A stretch of 64,000 bases of DNA from Botryotinia globosa (Eukaryota; Ascomycota; Leotiomycetes; Helotiales; Sclerotiniaceae), in NCBI GenBank assembly GCA_014898425.1, contig RCSZ01000018.1:558001-622000 (forward strand), in the 5' to 3' direction. Positions 1 to 13,428 of this stretch are shown here, piece after piece. The position numbers were made by a program, and so were the translations under genes. Below the pieces are notes generated by a model. That model made no database searches, had not been told where the DNA came from, and worked only from the letters and a program-made list of their open reading frames with translations. How positions within the stretch are numbered: position 1 is the stretch's first letter; each line of letters begins with the position of its first letter.

Positions 1-3000
1 GCCTGTATATATTGAATGTCCAAGAATACTCAGCTCATCTCATCTGATTTGAAATCAATTTACGGAGTAACCTCTACCTTCAACCATGTCATGATGGCAA
101 AACACTGTGGATCATTGTCAGCTCAGTAACTTCTGATGTCTTTGTCCGGTCATCAATCTCAAAATAATATGACAAACAAGGGTCGAAAAGCTTGTTTAGA
201 ATGATGGAGTGCGCGGGCCGACTAAGAAACGTAGACTTCTTTGGAGATCTAACACTGACAAGTCCATATCTTACAATACTCTCTTTTTGGTATCAACGTC
301 TATTACCGGGTAGATAGTTTTAACGCCTATACGGATACGAAATGGGACGGTTTGTCCTATTCCGCCGCACTAATTGTGATTAGCTGTCCTGAAGAAATCG
401 GACTGGTTCGAAAGCATCTCATTCGCCCGAGATTAGGTACCCAAAATACAAGGGTAATTTGCATTGGAGCCAGGTGGTACCTCGCATAAGGAACGTCCGT
501 ACTGACAGTACATAACACCACAGAATTGATCGTAACAAGTTCCGGTACGACATTGTCCGGCGGACATCCCCACGCGGTCATAACTCTAAGCTAGATCTTG
601 AGCGGCTCAGCCTACTAGCCGAGCGCATCCCAATGTTGGAGCAAGTTGCTTGAGAGTCAAATGTCTTAGACTCGACCAGCTAGACCACCGTGAGATAAAC
701 ACATTCATCGGGGGAGATATCCAAACGTGGGGATATGCCTCCATGATCACGGTTGTACTGTTGCGGTTGCAGTTGCAAAATACGAGTTGGTGTTGTGGGT
801 GAGATTGTCCGACCGGAAGATAAACACGCTAGCGAAACGCGTTCTACTGTATATTTGTGGCACGTGACCTCATCGGGTCACTTTAAGCATTTCGCCAAAC
901 ATACCCAATTACATTTCGTTCCCATCATATCATCTCTTCTCCTTCTTTTCCGCTTCTCTCCATTCACCTCTTCGACCTAAAAAGAATCCGAGATTGAATT
1001 ATTCCACGAACACGATGATTAAGCTGCGGGCAGCGAAATTTCGTGACGACATTGATTGCATGGCCTAGCTCAATTATTCCGACTGGTGGGCTTACACATG
1101 AATGACTTCTCTGTTCTTCATATGTTATTCCATGTGAAGAATTTGTATCTTCTATTCTAGGCTGCATGCATATCCGAGCTGGAAACTTGCATATTATTGA
1201 CCTCAGCCGTACTACAGGTAATAGTTGTCAGACAATATCTTGTGCTATTTTCACGCCGTGGTGTTATTTTGAGGACAACTCTGCAGTAATGCACTCTGTT
1301 CTTCTTCCTATAACTTAACTCACATGCGATCCTTTTATAGAGCATGAACATCGTTTCTGTGTTTATCTGCAATATCTCGAAGCAAATCTCATTTTAACTG
1401 ATATTGTTTCAAGGCAAATCATCATTTTGACCTCGACAGATTTTGGGGCTCTTACAAATGAAGGGCTAGATTTCAAATTAATTTCCGGCAATCAAAATTC
1501 AAACTTGTTCCTAGATCTGATACAGACGTACGCTTGCCTGTTTCAGAGAAAGTCTCTTTCATGTTCCTCGCAAAACGGGCTCGATGAAGGAAGTGTTACG
1601 AGTGCAATAGTTCTTCACAACATGACGTGCCGAACGTTATCGCGATTGATGCAGACGTAGTGCATATTATCTCTACTGTGTTTTACAAGATTCCAAAATT
1701 CTGCTTTCTTGTACTCTATTCCGGGTACGGCAGTGCCTTTCCCGAGAATCATCATCTTTTGTCACTTTTAGATAACAAGGAATAGTAGTAGCTAATTTAT
1801 CACGCTACAGAAATATCTACAACGACCTTGAAAGTTTGAAGTGTGGAAATGGCTAAATCTTGCAATGGAAGACGAGCACGAAGATTGCGGAATGGATAAT
1901 TGAGACTTTTGACCTTGGCCTTGTCATTATTACTGTGAAAGGCGAACGAAAGCAATTCAAAATGAGTTACTCGAGAGTCTTGAGATTGCCTTTCAATTTA
2001 GGACTCATGAAAATTGAAGAATGGATCGATGACCCAATGATTTGTTTCTATGCTCCACAAACATCCGGTTGTGGCACTTCGTAGAAGATTAAACAAGCAG
2101 TTCAAGACAAACGTTTATTTTCGGGAGAGGAAATGGGGCGATGCTGAGCGCATATATTCGGAAATCTTCAAGCTGAATCAGAAATTTTATTCTGAAAAGA
2201 AAAATAATACATCGATGCCTCGGTAGCGTATACAAAAGATAATCGCTATTTCATTGGGAGTCAGACCATTGGACTTTTATGTTATCGTCAAATCTTGGCA
2301 CAATGCTGCAAAGCGTGAGCCAAGAATTCTTCACGACCGCTTTCATTATATTTGAACAACTTCAATTCAAATGTTTATGCCGATGATATTATCTACAACT
2401 AGACCGCTTTGGATGTGCAATCTAAGCCGTGGTACCATGCGAGTTGTAACACTACACGAGGCCGTGATACTTACACACGATGATCACCTTACTTCATCCA
2501 AAGAAGTCTGACAAAAGGTGCTAGATGGCTTAGATGAAAGAGAACTACCATGGGGATGTTATTGAAACATGTTCACCAAGCAATACATTAGAAGAGCAAC
2601 CTGCTCTGACCAGCATCATTCAAAGATGAGTCGCCACGAAAATGAAAATTGACTTTCTACATTGCGGAAGATATCTAATCTGTCCCAGTTAGTTCTCATT
2701 ACAATGAGCATACATCATCTAATCCATCTCTGGATGCAGAGAATCAACCTTGGACCTCCAAACTATTCATCTCTTCCCTCAGCGCTATTGTAGCAACATT
2801 CGAGCCACCTGCTGCAAGTTTTGCTACAGAAAATTGGGTTTCGCTTCGACACAAACATCTAACTCGCTTTTGATCCAAAATTAATTGTCTCGAGCCAATT
2901 GCATGCTATCGAACATGTTCAAAACATTCGAATGTCCAAATTGGAGCCGCGGTGACTTGCGACCTTGCATATGAGATGCCAACCTCTTGTTTTCATTGTG

Positions 3001-3791
3001 ATTTGGCTTGCAGATATACCTATGCACATGTTGTCCCTGCCATACACTCAACAATTAGCTTTATGGAATCACGATCAGTAGAAAAAAAATTGGCGAGACC
3101 ATAATTTATCAATCGCAGCAAGCGAATTCTTATGTAACATTATATCTGTAGGAGTTGTGCAACTTTATTCCGGTAGCGAAGAGTTCCAGAAGTGTGTCTT
3201 AGGTTAAAACCACAGGAAAAAGTAATTGAATTGAACGTAGTCAACGCCATCAAGCAGTTGCCTGAGAAACAATAATCACCTGCATATTTCTGCGTCCAGT
3301 CGCACTAACTCAACATGATTGTTTCCAGAAGATCATTCGATAGCAGTCTTGATAGCAATTGCTCACTGTAAACCCCAGTCTCTATCTCATGTGTTGCGAG
3401 GACTGGAAAAGAGCACGGCACTCCTGCTTTCACTGAACTTTCATTGAATTTCGATAATCCGGGTTCTATCAGAGTTTGCTAGAAAAATGCAAAGTAACGA
3501 GAAAGCCAGTAGTGTTGCTGGATAGGTTTCACCCTTGATATGGTAGTAACGTTGCATCTCTTTGAAAATGAATTCTCTTGTGCTTCTCTAAGAATATCTA
3601 GCACAAACACAAGCAGAAGTATTCTGAATGTTAAGACTTTCCATCCGTCATACAATGATTGCCATTGATAATCTTCTAGGTCAAAAATTAAGCAGATTAT
3701 TCATTGCACGTATACTAGCGAAATATATACAGAAGTGGATTCGCAAATGTAGGGGCCATCGCAGATTATGCCAATTTAAAATCTGCTTCGC
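1..3791. other. Gene-free AT-rich stretch
   Basis: No reading frame in this stretch has convincing protein character on either strand; the longest frames are about 75 codons and look random. A segment near 585-700 vaguely resembles a tRNA on the minus strand but lacks an intact B box. A short frame near 1860-2084 has a faint BTB-like look. It may hold old decayed sequence, but nothing can be named. Confidence 0.6.
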
Positions 3792-5122
3792 TCAGAGAGG
3801 GCCGTTGGGATGGATTAGAACTTTAGTATATCCATCCTCCCTCCTATCAAATTTGGTATATGCGTTCGGTGCCTCATCGATACCAATTTCATGCGAAACA
3901 ACGAATGAAGGTTTCGCGACGCCTGATATAATCATATCTCGCAGATAACGATTGTAGGCTTTGACATTGCATTGTCCAGTGCCAATGGAAAGACCCTAAA
4001 ATGTCAGTAACACTTATTTGTATTAGTACCACCACCGAACTCACCTTCTCGAATAACTTCCCAAAACTTATCAATAACATTCCTTGGCCAGCATTGCTAT
4101 CTGGAGCACCAGGATCGCTTGGGACATATAATCCAGGAACACCAATACCACCGGTTGGTCTCGTCACTTTGATGCAATTCTCCAAAACAATACTTGGTAC
4201 TTCTTTCTTGCCATCTTGTGCAGAAGCCTGGTACCCGACAGCGTCCACGCTCCTATCAACCATCTGGCCATTCTGTTCTATGATTTCCTCGACAGCGTCA
4301 CATTTCGTGAAGTCCACAGCGACACAACCAATTTTCTCGGCAGCCTGTAGACGTTCCTTCACGCTATCCACGACAAACACTTTGCTTGCTCCTCTGAGCT
4401 TTGCGCTATACGCAGCCATCAACCCAACAGGTCCGGCTCCGAAAACGGCAATTGATTCTCCTGGTTGGAAGCCAGAAAGTACAACACCATGCCACCCGGT
4501 TGGGAATATGTCGGCTAGAAGGATAAAATCCGCTTCGTATTCTTTTCCAGCAGGAAGAGGAAGGCAGTTGAATTCGGCATATGGTACACGGATATATTGT
4601 GCTTGACCTCCTTGGTAAGGTCCCATGGCAACATATCCATACGCGCCGCCTGCAAATCCGCTTAACGAAATTAACGAAGTGTAAACAGGAAGCTCAAGCT
4701 TAGATCAGACCTACGGATTAACACCTGTACAAAAAGCAGTTTTGCCCTCTTCACAATTCCTACATCTGCCATCTGCCACGTTGAACGGCATCACCACACG
4801 ATCCCCTTTCTTAATATGTTGAACACCAGAACCGGTCTCGATCACTATGCCCATATTCTCATGTCCAAAACATAACCCACCTTCCGCAGCCGTTCTTCCC
4901 TGATACATGTGCAAATCACTTCCGCAGATTGCGGCTGTTGTCACCTTAACCAGTGCATCATCCGGATGTTCGATCGTTGGCAGTGGGCGTTCTTCGACAG
5001 TTACTTTGAAGGGTTCTGCATAACATGAATGTCAATCATTCGGTCTTTAAGAGGATATTTGGGATAGAATAAACGGTCATACCTTGGTATATAACCGCCT
5101 TCATTGTTTGCGTTTGAGACAT
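3792..5122 (-). CDS. Zinc-type alcohol/formaldehyde dehydrogenase-like protein (MDR superfamily)
   Basis: I read four exons (5122-5083, 5015-4715, 4660-4045, 3995-3792), giving 386 residues, normal for medium-chain dehydrogenases. The N-terminal GroES-like half shows the catalytic zinc region (ICGSDLHMYQG, then GHENMG) and a structural-zinc cysteine patch (GRCRNCEEGKTAFC). The Rossmann half carries the nucleotide motif FGAGPVGLMA followed by VFVVDSVKERL, with an acidic residue after beta-2 that favours NAD. A DAVGYQ segment and an insertion with PGLYVPSDPGAPD are typical of the glutathione-independent formaldehyde dehydrogenase branch. Known family members oxidise alcohols or aldehydes with NAD in the cytosol; the substrate here is unknown. 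The start is the only ATG fitting the first exon (MSQTQTMKAVIYQ). All junctions keep frame and no lesion is seen. It is divergent from the small monooxygenase gene at 6305. Confidence 0.9.
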
Positions 5123-6304
5123 CTTGAAGGCTATGTTTATGCAAAACCTATGTCTCTGAGGTGGAATGTTAACTTTTACCTACAAGTACCTAGGATATAT
5201 ATCATTCTAGTATGATAGCATCGTCTTCCCCTCGTTCTAACTACATTATGGATGTTTCCAGGCTCGGACGTTCATTCGTTCACGAACCATGAAAGCATCA
5301 CATCAACCCCGCACCCGGCCATTGGCTGCTGTTACATGGCGTATTTCTAGAAGACTTTGTGCATACTCACTCGCATATCTCCTGCGTGTCGGCAGTTGGT
5401 CTCGAAGAGTCTTTGAGACTAAACAAACATCTCTACGACGCAATGATAGAAAGCGAATTGATGTGCTAGTGTTAACATCTTCAAGCCTCAGGTATAGCAG
5501 TTGATCAGATCCATACAGAAGTGAACTTTAGATTCATTGCGCGGAACTGAATTTCAGTGCTAAGCCTATGAGAACGCGAAGTCCTTGGGGATAGTGCGAG
5601 TAATTAGACGTTCTGATTGAATTCGAATAGATGTGGTATTCATAGTGCCGCGTCTCACCGCTTTGGTGAGCATGTTGCTTCTTTTTGAGCGACAAAGTCT
5701 ACTGCCTCGACTGAATATATATTTGCAATGCATTCATTGTTGTTGCGGGAGTGGCCGGTAAATGCATTCGATATGAAATCATATTGAAATCATCTACGAT
5801 CTTGAAATCTTTGTCAAGATCCAATTTGAGGCACCGAGTCTGAGGCTCCACCGACGCTCATTACCAATCGTTGCGGAGCAAAGTAAAGTATAGAATGGAT
5901 CCAATTTTGAACCTACAGCAAAATCTCTCCGTGAGGATACAGTTCTAAGATGTTTTCTACTTAGATAGAGATACACATAATCCTAGGGCCTCAGAATATA
6001 AGGATATCCTTATAAAGAGATTGTCCTTACATACGGATCCTTATAGAGAGGGTTTCCTGTATCACAATTGAGTTTTTTGTCAAATTATCAATCAAGCTCA
6101 TTAATTACCTAGGTAGTATAAGTCCGATGAGTTAGGTTATGAGGGATCCCGAGCTTCCAAGCAATGACCTCGGTCTCTGAGTTTGACAGCTCAGAGAGTT
6201 AAATTGAGTGTTTTGGACTTCAATTATTTCTTCAACGTCTCCTTTTTTTACCTTCTACAAATCTCCAAGAGCCTCCTATCCGAATAAATCTTGACATATA
6301 CATT
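5123..6304. other. Divergent intergenic region
   Basis: This spacer separates the minus-strand dehydrogenase from the plus-strand ABM-fold gene. I see no gene in it. It contains an 18-base perfect palindrome near 5997 with a related direct repeat downstream (listed separately). Confidence 0.6.
5997..6014. repeat. 18-base perfect palindrome with degenerate downstream copy
   Basis: The bases TATAAGGATATCCTTATA equal their own reverse complement. About 32 bases on, ATCCTTATAGAGAG repeats the right half and flank (ATCCTTATAAAGAG). The element lies about 290 bases before the ABM-fold gene start. It could be a binding site for a dimeric regulator or a chance AT-rich palindrome. Confidence 0.55.
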
Positions 6305-6782
6305 ATGGCTTCAACTCACTGCTTAGCAACTCTTACTCCCGCACCGGGAAAGGAGGCTCGTGTATGTGCCTCAATATTCTCCCTCAACTAATACCAACCG
6401 AATTAACATACCTTTTCCAGCTCCGAGAAATTATCACCGACCTCGCAAACAAAGTCGAGAAGAACGAACAAGCAGTTCGTAAGTACCAAGTATTCGAACA
6501 ATGCGATGGTGAAAAAGGAAATGTCTTCGTTATCCAAGAAATCTGTATGTTCCTCTCGTCCCACTATCTTCCGCTCGCCATCTTCAGCCATGAATGTATG
6601 AATGGCACGTGTAGAATTATAGATGCTAACAACAATTAGATGAAGATGAAGCCGCATTAGCTGCTCATATGGGTACATCCTACTTCATTGAACTTGGAAA
6701 GCTTTTGTCTGAGGAGGGACTCTTGGGTGCACCAGTCGACATCAAAAAAATTCAGCCATTCGCTGGATTCGCTAGTCGCTAG
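6305..6782 (+). CDS. Antibiotic biosynthesis monooxygenase (ABM)-fold small protein
   Basis: Three exons (6305-6361, 6421-6544, 6640-6782) give 107 residues, typical of the single-domain dimeric ferredoxin-like ABM family. The pattern is characteristic: a beta strand with ATLTPAPGKEAR, a helix LREIITDLANKVEKNE, then YQVFEQCDGEKGNVFVIQEIYEDEAALAAHM split across an intron, and a C-terminal helix with HMGTSYFIELGKLL. Family members act as cofactor-free oxygenases, or as quinone- or heme-related enzymes, on small aromatic or polyketide substrates. The particular reaction is not readable from sequence. Both introns have consensus borders (GTATGT/CAG and GTATGT/TAG) and keep frame. It ends 166 bases from the convergent FAD hydroxylase, which suggests a shared aromatic-oxidation role (inference). 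Confidence 0.85.
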
Positions 6783-6948
6783 ACATGGGACCTCGATTTA
6801 TTGTATAACAACCCCCCAATTCAACAATTACTGTACTATACCATTTCATACGTGAATCTATGTCTACCTCTTCATCTGTCTCAATTTGACCATTCATCTT
6901 TATCTTTGCCTCTGACCATCTAATTCTTCAATCCCGTTCCATTTCCGA

Positions 6949-8598
6949 TCAAACAAAGGCAGTTTTAGGAGCAAATCTACCCCCAATCACAGGAGAATTC
7001 TCAGTCAACACGTCCCAATCATGAGCATCCAGTGCAGCTTGTCTACTCTTCAAGACTGCTTCATGAGTTCGTGGTCTCATCTCTGCTTCGTACGCATCAA
7101 TTGCTTCTTTTTGTGTAATTTCCCCAGCTTTGACCTTCTTCAATTGGTCAACTAAAAGAGCTGCATCCAAAATCCCGTGGTTGGCCCCTTCGCCTCGATA
7201 CCTATTTATCATGTTAATTCATACTAATCTCTGTGCATTAGTTTGCTCTCGAATTTTGAAATCATACGATGGCAAGGGCAAGATCAAGAGATCAAGAAGT
7301 CCAAAGGAACTTACATCGTCATAGCATGCGCCGCATCGCCCACCAATGTAACCTTTCCACCCCAATTATCCCATTCCTTCGTCGGAAAATCACTCAATCT
7401 CAACGGAGTCGTCGTAATATCCTCCGGAATACCCGTGACAATACTCCTCAATGGTTCTGCAAATCCTTCCGTCCTCTTCTTCATATACGCCACTCTCTCA
7501 GCGTCAGTCTTCGGCATCGCATCCGCAACCTCATCTTTGATTAACCAAGAAAAAACTATCAGCCCTTTGTAGCTCCTACTTCCATCGTCTTTGGGGACTA
7601 TCTCTTGCAAACTAAACCACATATAACTTCCAGTTTCCGGGTCTAGTCCTTGGAATAACAATGGATCGATAGCTCTTACAGATGAAATTTGCTCTTCCGT
7701 AAATGGCCTTACGACTCCAATACAGTAAACAGGCAATTTCGTCAGGTTGGCTGCATCTGATCCATTAAACAAGCATTTTCGCGTCACACTATTATTTCCA
7801 TCAGCACCTACAATCAAGGTGGCATGACTTGTTGTCCCGTCCGAAAATTGCGCAGTCACGAGATCAGAATCTGAGGCGGGGGTAATCGATGTAAGACCTT
7901 TTCCCTCATGGATATCAAGATCAGTGGCCAGTACATTGCGGATTCTTTGGCGATCCAAACGTCGTCGGAGCTTGCTTGGTGGGATTTTGTAGCGGGGTGA
8001 GGCTGTACGGGCGTTGAGGAATAGAAAATTTCCATCGTCGTCGTTGAGGGTTGGATCAACGGCTGCCTGTTGTGTTTAGACATATTAGCTATCAGATCAT
8101 TTCATGTTGCCAATTTATAAACACGTGGCTTTCTTAAGATGACTGCATCTCGCGACTTCCGACTTATCACAGAAGTTCTCACAGTCTATAAATTTCGTGC
8201 CAGGAAACTCTTACCGTAGGTATCAACTCGGATAATTTCTCCCCAATCGTTCTTTCCAAGCTTCTCAAGCACCACTATGTTATTGTCTAGTTAGCAAGCT
8301 ATCCCTTCACGCCCTTCCTACTATCTTGCCAGCTTTCCACACGTGATTTGAAGCATCACCCATCAATCGGTGATTCCATCAATGATACCATCAATATCAC
8401 CGTCGCCACCAACTCATTTACTGCCAACCCTCTCTGATCCCCCCTTCTCCTTAAACTCACATGCAAGGTAATCGCCCACCCTTGGGCTCTCTTCCCATGC
8501 TCATCCTTCTCTACAATCTCAAAGTCAATCCCATTCTCCCTACACCCTTGAGCCAACGTCAATCCCACAATTCCTCCTCCTACTATCAGGACTTTCAA
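6949..8598 (-). CDS. FAD-dependent aromatic monooxygenase (salicylate-hydroxylase-like)
   Basis: Four exons are supported: the first from 8598 to about 8460, a 60-base exon near 8215-8275, a long exon from about 8070 to 7316, and the last 7212-6949, for roughly 400 residues. The N-terminus is a Rossmann dinucleotide fold (MKVLIVGGGIVGLTLAQG). The mid-protein ATLIVGADGNNS is the DG motif, and WGGKVTLVGDAAHAMTM is the second FAD-binding GD motif. The junction after ITLH restores a family-typical WCLRSLERTIGEKL segment, and the last intron sits just after the GD motif, joining it to YRGEGANHGILDAALL. These are group A flavin hydroxylase hallmarks (FAD, NAD(P)H, O2). The substrate is probably a phenolic compound but is not determined. 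No in-frame stop is seen. It is convergent with the ABM-fold gene. Confidence 0.87.
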
Positions 8599-11500
8599 AT
8601 TCGATTTCGATTTCGCTATTTCGCTATCGATTTATTAGTACCAGCTATTCAGACCCTAGGAGAGATACACACGAAGGCATTTTTACTCCAATTCTTTATC
8701 CCTACTCCTTGAATTCGAAATCAAGACAGAAGGAAATCTTAGAAAATACAAAAGATAACACCACTGAATCCGATCATAAGGAAAACCTCAAATATACGAT
8801 ACCCAAGGTAAGCTGCCCCTCAATAACGGATATCCGGCCCAGAAAGGCGTTATACGCGCTGGCGCATCAGGACCAATGAGAGGTGCAGATGAGACAAGGG
8901 AGGCTCTGAGGTGCAGGTTACCCTGTCGTTTTGAACATGGTGTGTAAAAATAAAGAATGGTATACTGTAGATAGCAATGCACATGGCAATTTTCCCCACA
9001 CTGTTTGAAAATGACAGCTCGCTAAGACGAATATGGGAGGTGAGTATGGTGAGCATCCTATTACGCATAGTGAATGTGATGAGTGGCGCGATCGATGTGC
9101 ATGAGGGGGAGTATACATGATATTTCGTAGGTATAACTTTACAATTACACTTACTCTACACTCCAATAGCATCGTGTTGATTGGCTTAACGTCTTCAATT
9201 CTTCCATTGCGCTTTTGCTTCTCGATCTTGTAAGATTACCAAAAGAGCTCAGAAATCCCCGTACCCACCTCCATCCACCTATTCCTACCCGGTTCAAATA
9301 TCCTTTACAAAATTCAAACCGTACTCCCAGGTTCCTCAAATTTTGTGTCGATTGTAAAAAATCTCGAACATCTGATTCACCAAATGGCTATTCGTCCCCA
9401 TAACAGACTAATCTTTGAGCACGAGTGCAACGAAAAGAGCGGCGAATGTAGTCAAGTGAACCTAATTGCATCATACCATGGCAAACCACACAAGGACAAC
9501 CAGTCCAAACTTTCCAAACGCCCTCAACAGCAAAAGGCAAGAACGAAGCATCTGGAAAAAAACAAGAAGATGAATTTTCGAAACATCTCTAACCCAAGCC
9601 AAAGCATTCCATACAACAAAAACATCAATAAACCCCGCCAAATCATCACATACTCCTCATCTTAACTCACCATATAACTTACTACCAACAAACATCTGAT
9701 AACAGACAAACCTTCAGCATGCCTCCTCTTCCTCCTCCAAAAAAGTCTCCCTTCCCACAATTTACCAACGAGATGTCCTACCACGAAAACCCATTTTTCG
9801 AAGCGACTCTCCACGAAACACACCCCTATGTCCCCTATGTTCCTGCTCGACCGCAGAAACAATATTTAGCGATTCCTGCTGTTCCATCTGGTGCACCAAT
9901 GCAGCCTATCAGCTCACATCTATCAGGGCCTCCCTTTTTCCTGTGTCTTTTTGTATGTGTTTTGGTTGGGAGTTGTGCCTACCGGATGTTTGCCCGCAGT
10001 TCTTGTGGCGGTGGGGTGCATAAGACGAGATATAGTACCGAGAGGTCGGCTACATGTGGGAAAGACCATTGAAATGCTAATTTGCGTTCAAGGAGGGAGA
10101 CTGTGATGATGAATGTATTCATTCCTTGCTTGGATGAAAAGGATTTCGTTGTGGTTAGGAATTCTTTTACTAGATCAAAAATAAGGAAGCTGTTGGAGAG
10201 CCGGACTTGGATTTTGAGATGGACTATCATAGAGGAGTTTCAGCGCTAGGCATAAACAAATGTTTCGGGCTTGTTCAGATTTTGGAATTAGGGCATCATA
10301 GAAGTTTGTCAGCGAGAATATATTTGCGACTACGCAACGCAGCGACAATGCGGATGGAGAGGGCCGTTATCATAAGTTTTGATTGAATTTTAACGTGGAC
10401 TTGAACTTTGCAACCTGTGAGACATAGTGATAATTGCCATGACCCAGCTTTCTTTTCCTGGCTGATGGCCAGTCCCATGTCACAACGCTTTCCGTGAGAA
10501 ATATTGCTCTCAAACACGGTTCTCGCAGAAGACGCGCACAAGACGTACGTGAAAGAACGAATATCATGTGGCAATGCTCCTCCCTTGGAAAAAGAGAGAC
10601 CCGATCTAGTCTTACTGTAATTTCTGGTCATAACTTACACTCTGCCTTTGCAATGCTTGCCGCAAACAAGACCTACCTCTTTTCCCTTCTTCGGGGCATT
10701 GATCCATCTTTCTCCATTCTAGATCAAGACTGTAGTCCGAGTTTTCCCCATGTCCCTTCTCCGACCCGAAACCCGATATACAAACAACAATTTCCCCACG
10801 CCGCAGGTCATTATCGTACCACAACATACCAAGTCGCACATCGCACATGGCACCATATGCAACGTCCGTCCGACATCCCCAAACTACTCACCGAACAAAT
10901 TTCCACTGCATTATGCGGTCTTACTGACCCCAATCTCCCATGCAAACCTCCGCATATATCGAATGTAATGTAATATGAATGCACAGGTAGAAAGCGGCAG
11001 AACCAATTCGATGGGCATTGCATGTTGAACTATCGATGAACGTCCCATTTTCAATGGGAAGTTCGCATCGTATCCCCGTATGAACAAGACTTCTCGTACT
11101 AGTGCTGCGGTGACCGAAGGATAGAGCATATTCGTATCCGTATGAGTGAATAGCGCCTATATCATTGTCATCGGAGGAGATGCTAGAATTGGTGACCTAG
11201 TCATGCTATACAATTGTAGCTTCTCGTAATAATATAAGTCTACCATTCTACACACAGCTTGAATATTCAATCAATTGCTGTGTTCTGCGGTAAGAATAAA
11301 CCGCATGTGTCACATTCAAAGTCGTGTCGCTCTTTCCCATTTTTACGGTAATCGGACATCCAAGTATGTCTAGCTGATATCACACCAAGGACAGAGTCGA
11401 GTTCATGTCCGTTGGTCGCACATCAATCTTCCAAATCTCCTTCTTTGCTTATGTGTGTTGAAGATATGGACCTAGGTGTAAAACAACGTCCGGGCGCTAT

Positions 11501-13428
11501 ACCCCCCAAGATGATAACAATATGACTCTTTTACCGAACCCCATCAACACCAGGAAAATAGAGAGCTTCGACGATCATTGTTCTCTTTGCTGATTGTGCA
11601 GCTGTTCTGTGAAAATAGCTATGGTATCATTAATTACCAAGAAGAATGCCATTTTCGAGAATGCAATGAAACTTTTGGTGTAAAGAAGTAATAAGGTTTG
11701 ATCAATCTTTAAATTTGTAAATTGAAAGGAGCTAGATGCTCCCCTCACCGTGAGCAGCTAGCTAGCAGGTCACACACGTCCTTGTCAAGCAATTCAATTC
11801 AGAGACATGCAACAAGATTCGAAGACTGAAATTGATTGGCTATATATCACGTGGATTGTAAGTCAACAAGATGTCATACTACTCATGACTAAGACATTTT
11901 GACTTTTGACAAGACTAAACTCAATCACGACCTCGCGAAAGCTTCACCATTTAGCATAAACTCTATTTTCCCGAATGAAACTCTTTCAATTCACAAGAGT
12001 GACCTCGGGATGCTCAACAAATGAGTTTAGAACATAGCTGCAACTCTGCTGTCTGTCTAACTCTGGAGCATTCACAGTTCGAAAGTCAACTCATCATTCC
12101 AAGTCTAGAGAGACAGAGAACTTTCCATCAAGTAGTCACGTTAAAATATCCAAGAGAAGTTGGAACCTTCTGAACGTTAAGACTATTGAATACCTAGGTG
12201 TTGAAAGTAAAGTTTGACCGTAGTGCGGACGACTTTGATGGATTGTTGAAGATCTAGAGACGAACTTGCCTGGCAAAGTGATCATCCCCCCTTTATGATC
12301 AACAAACTTATCAACAAACTTTTCAACGTTCCCTCCTTTCCGTAAGTTTCAAGAGGGAAATTTTCCACGATGCCAGTCAAATCAGACTATAATCAACTTG
12401 TTGAGCTTAGAGAGTCATCGGCTTAGATCGTTAGAACGGACTCCAGCGGGTCAATATCTTCATGACCAAACCAAGGCGAGGCAGGTAACCTCGCTAGGCA
12501 AGGTTGCCTCAAAAATTCTACAATGAAATATAATTTTCACTTTCAATTTCTTTATTTTTAAGATATGCAACAAAACTTTTGATGAGAGCTGATTGGCTGG
12601 CTGAAATCAGCTCAAAGGATGGTGAATGTAGATGATAGATGAGAGATGCTAGGTGTATTTCAAGGCAGGGGAACGACTCTTTTACTTTCAACTTTCAGTT
12701 CCATACAAAGATGTAGTCGAGGGCTTCCACTATCTTCAGCTCATGTGAGAGGTGAATCACTTTTCATATTGCTTGAGCTGAGATCTGAGGTAGAGTGGAA
12801 GATTATACAAGGTCTTTTATTTTTGTAATTTTCGAGAGAACCATCACTATACATAGATACACATCGATAGCTCGCAGCTGGCATTTACTTGAATCGTCTT
12901 TCTAGAAAGGCTATCATGCGATTTTGTTGCACTGAAGAACGACATCATATCTAGTCTTGACTTTTTCCCGAAAAACCTATCTTGATTTAAACTGCCCTCC
13001 AATTCTCAGAATCCTATTTTGATTCTCGCCTCCATCTCTATGATTACTTCCAAGTCAAGATATCGCAGCATTTCAAGCGTGCAACCACTATACAGATTGG
13101 CACATCATATTTCACCTCTCCAGTCTGATGAAGCTCAACCAAATTAGAGTAAGGAATTCATTTTTTCTACCTAATCATCTAAATTATCTCCATATATTAA
13201 AGTTTCATCTCATCTTCAGAAGTCGTTCCCATTCATCATAACGCCTTCGTCAATACAATTCACAAAACAATCATTTCATAAACAAAGCTGCTTCGTAACT
13301 GTTGTTAGAGAAGCTCCGGATTCAATGCTCACGACCGTCAAATCATTAGAGGAATTCCAGAAGGAGGAATTCAAATACCTCCTTCTACCTCTGTCCGATC
13401 TCAGTCCTGATCATTCCATCCGCGCCTC
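8599..13428. other. Long gene-poor stretch
   Basis: Apart from one doubtful small frame at 9719-10072, I see no gene here. The top strand between about 9200 and 9720 is strongly purine-poor (C/T/A-rich). The remainder is AT-rich with no long frames, recognisable domain or obvious repeat. Confidence 0.5.
9719..10072 (+). CDS. Doubtful small proline-rich frame with one hydrophobic segment
   Basis: A 117-residue frame starts with a proline-rich stretch (MPPLPPPKKSPFPQF), continues with a P/Y-rich part (THPYVPYVPARPQ) and has one hydrophobic segment (FFLCLFVCVLVGSCAY) near residue 75. A leading C/A-rich tract resembles a fungal 5-prime leader. I recognise no family and see no intron. It may be a small membrane protein or a chance frame. 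Confidence 0.22.
   Translation: MPPLPPPKKSPFPQFTNEMSYHENPFFEATLHETHPYVPYVPARPQKQYLAIPAVPSGAPMQPISSHLSGPPFFLCLFVCVLVGSCAYRMFARSSCGGGVHKTRYSTERSATCGKDH

Noticed and set aside
585..700. tRNA-like stretch on the minus strand (GGTGGTCTAGCTGGTCGAG followed by a leucine-type-looking arm)
   Set aside because: No GGTTCGA-type B box and no closing acceptor stem can be drawn; at most a decayed relic.
1860..2084. Short frame with a faint BTB/POZ-like pattern (FDLGLVIITVKGERKQF)
   Set aside because: Too short, no continuing domain on either side and no splice partners; similarity is weak.
4001..4606. 201-codon plus-strand frame
   Set aside because: Antisense shadow of the dehydrogenase exon.
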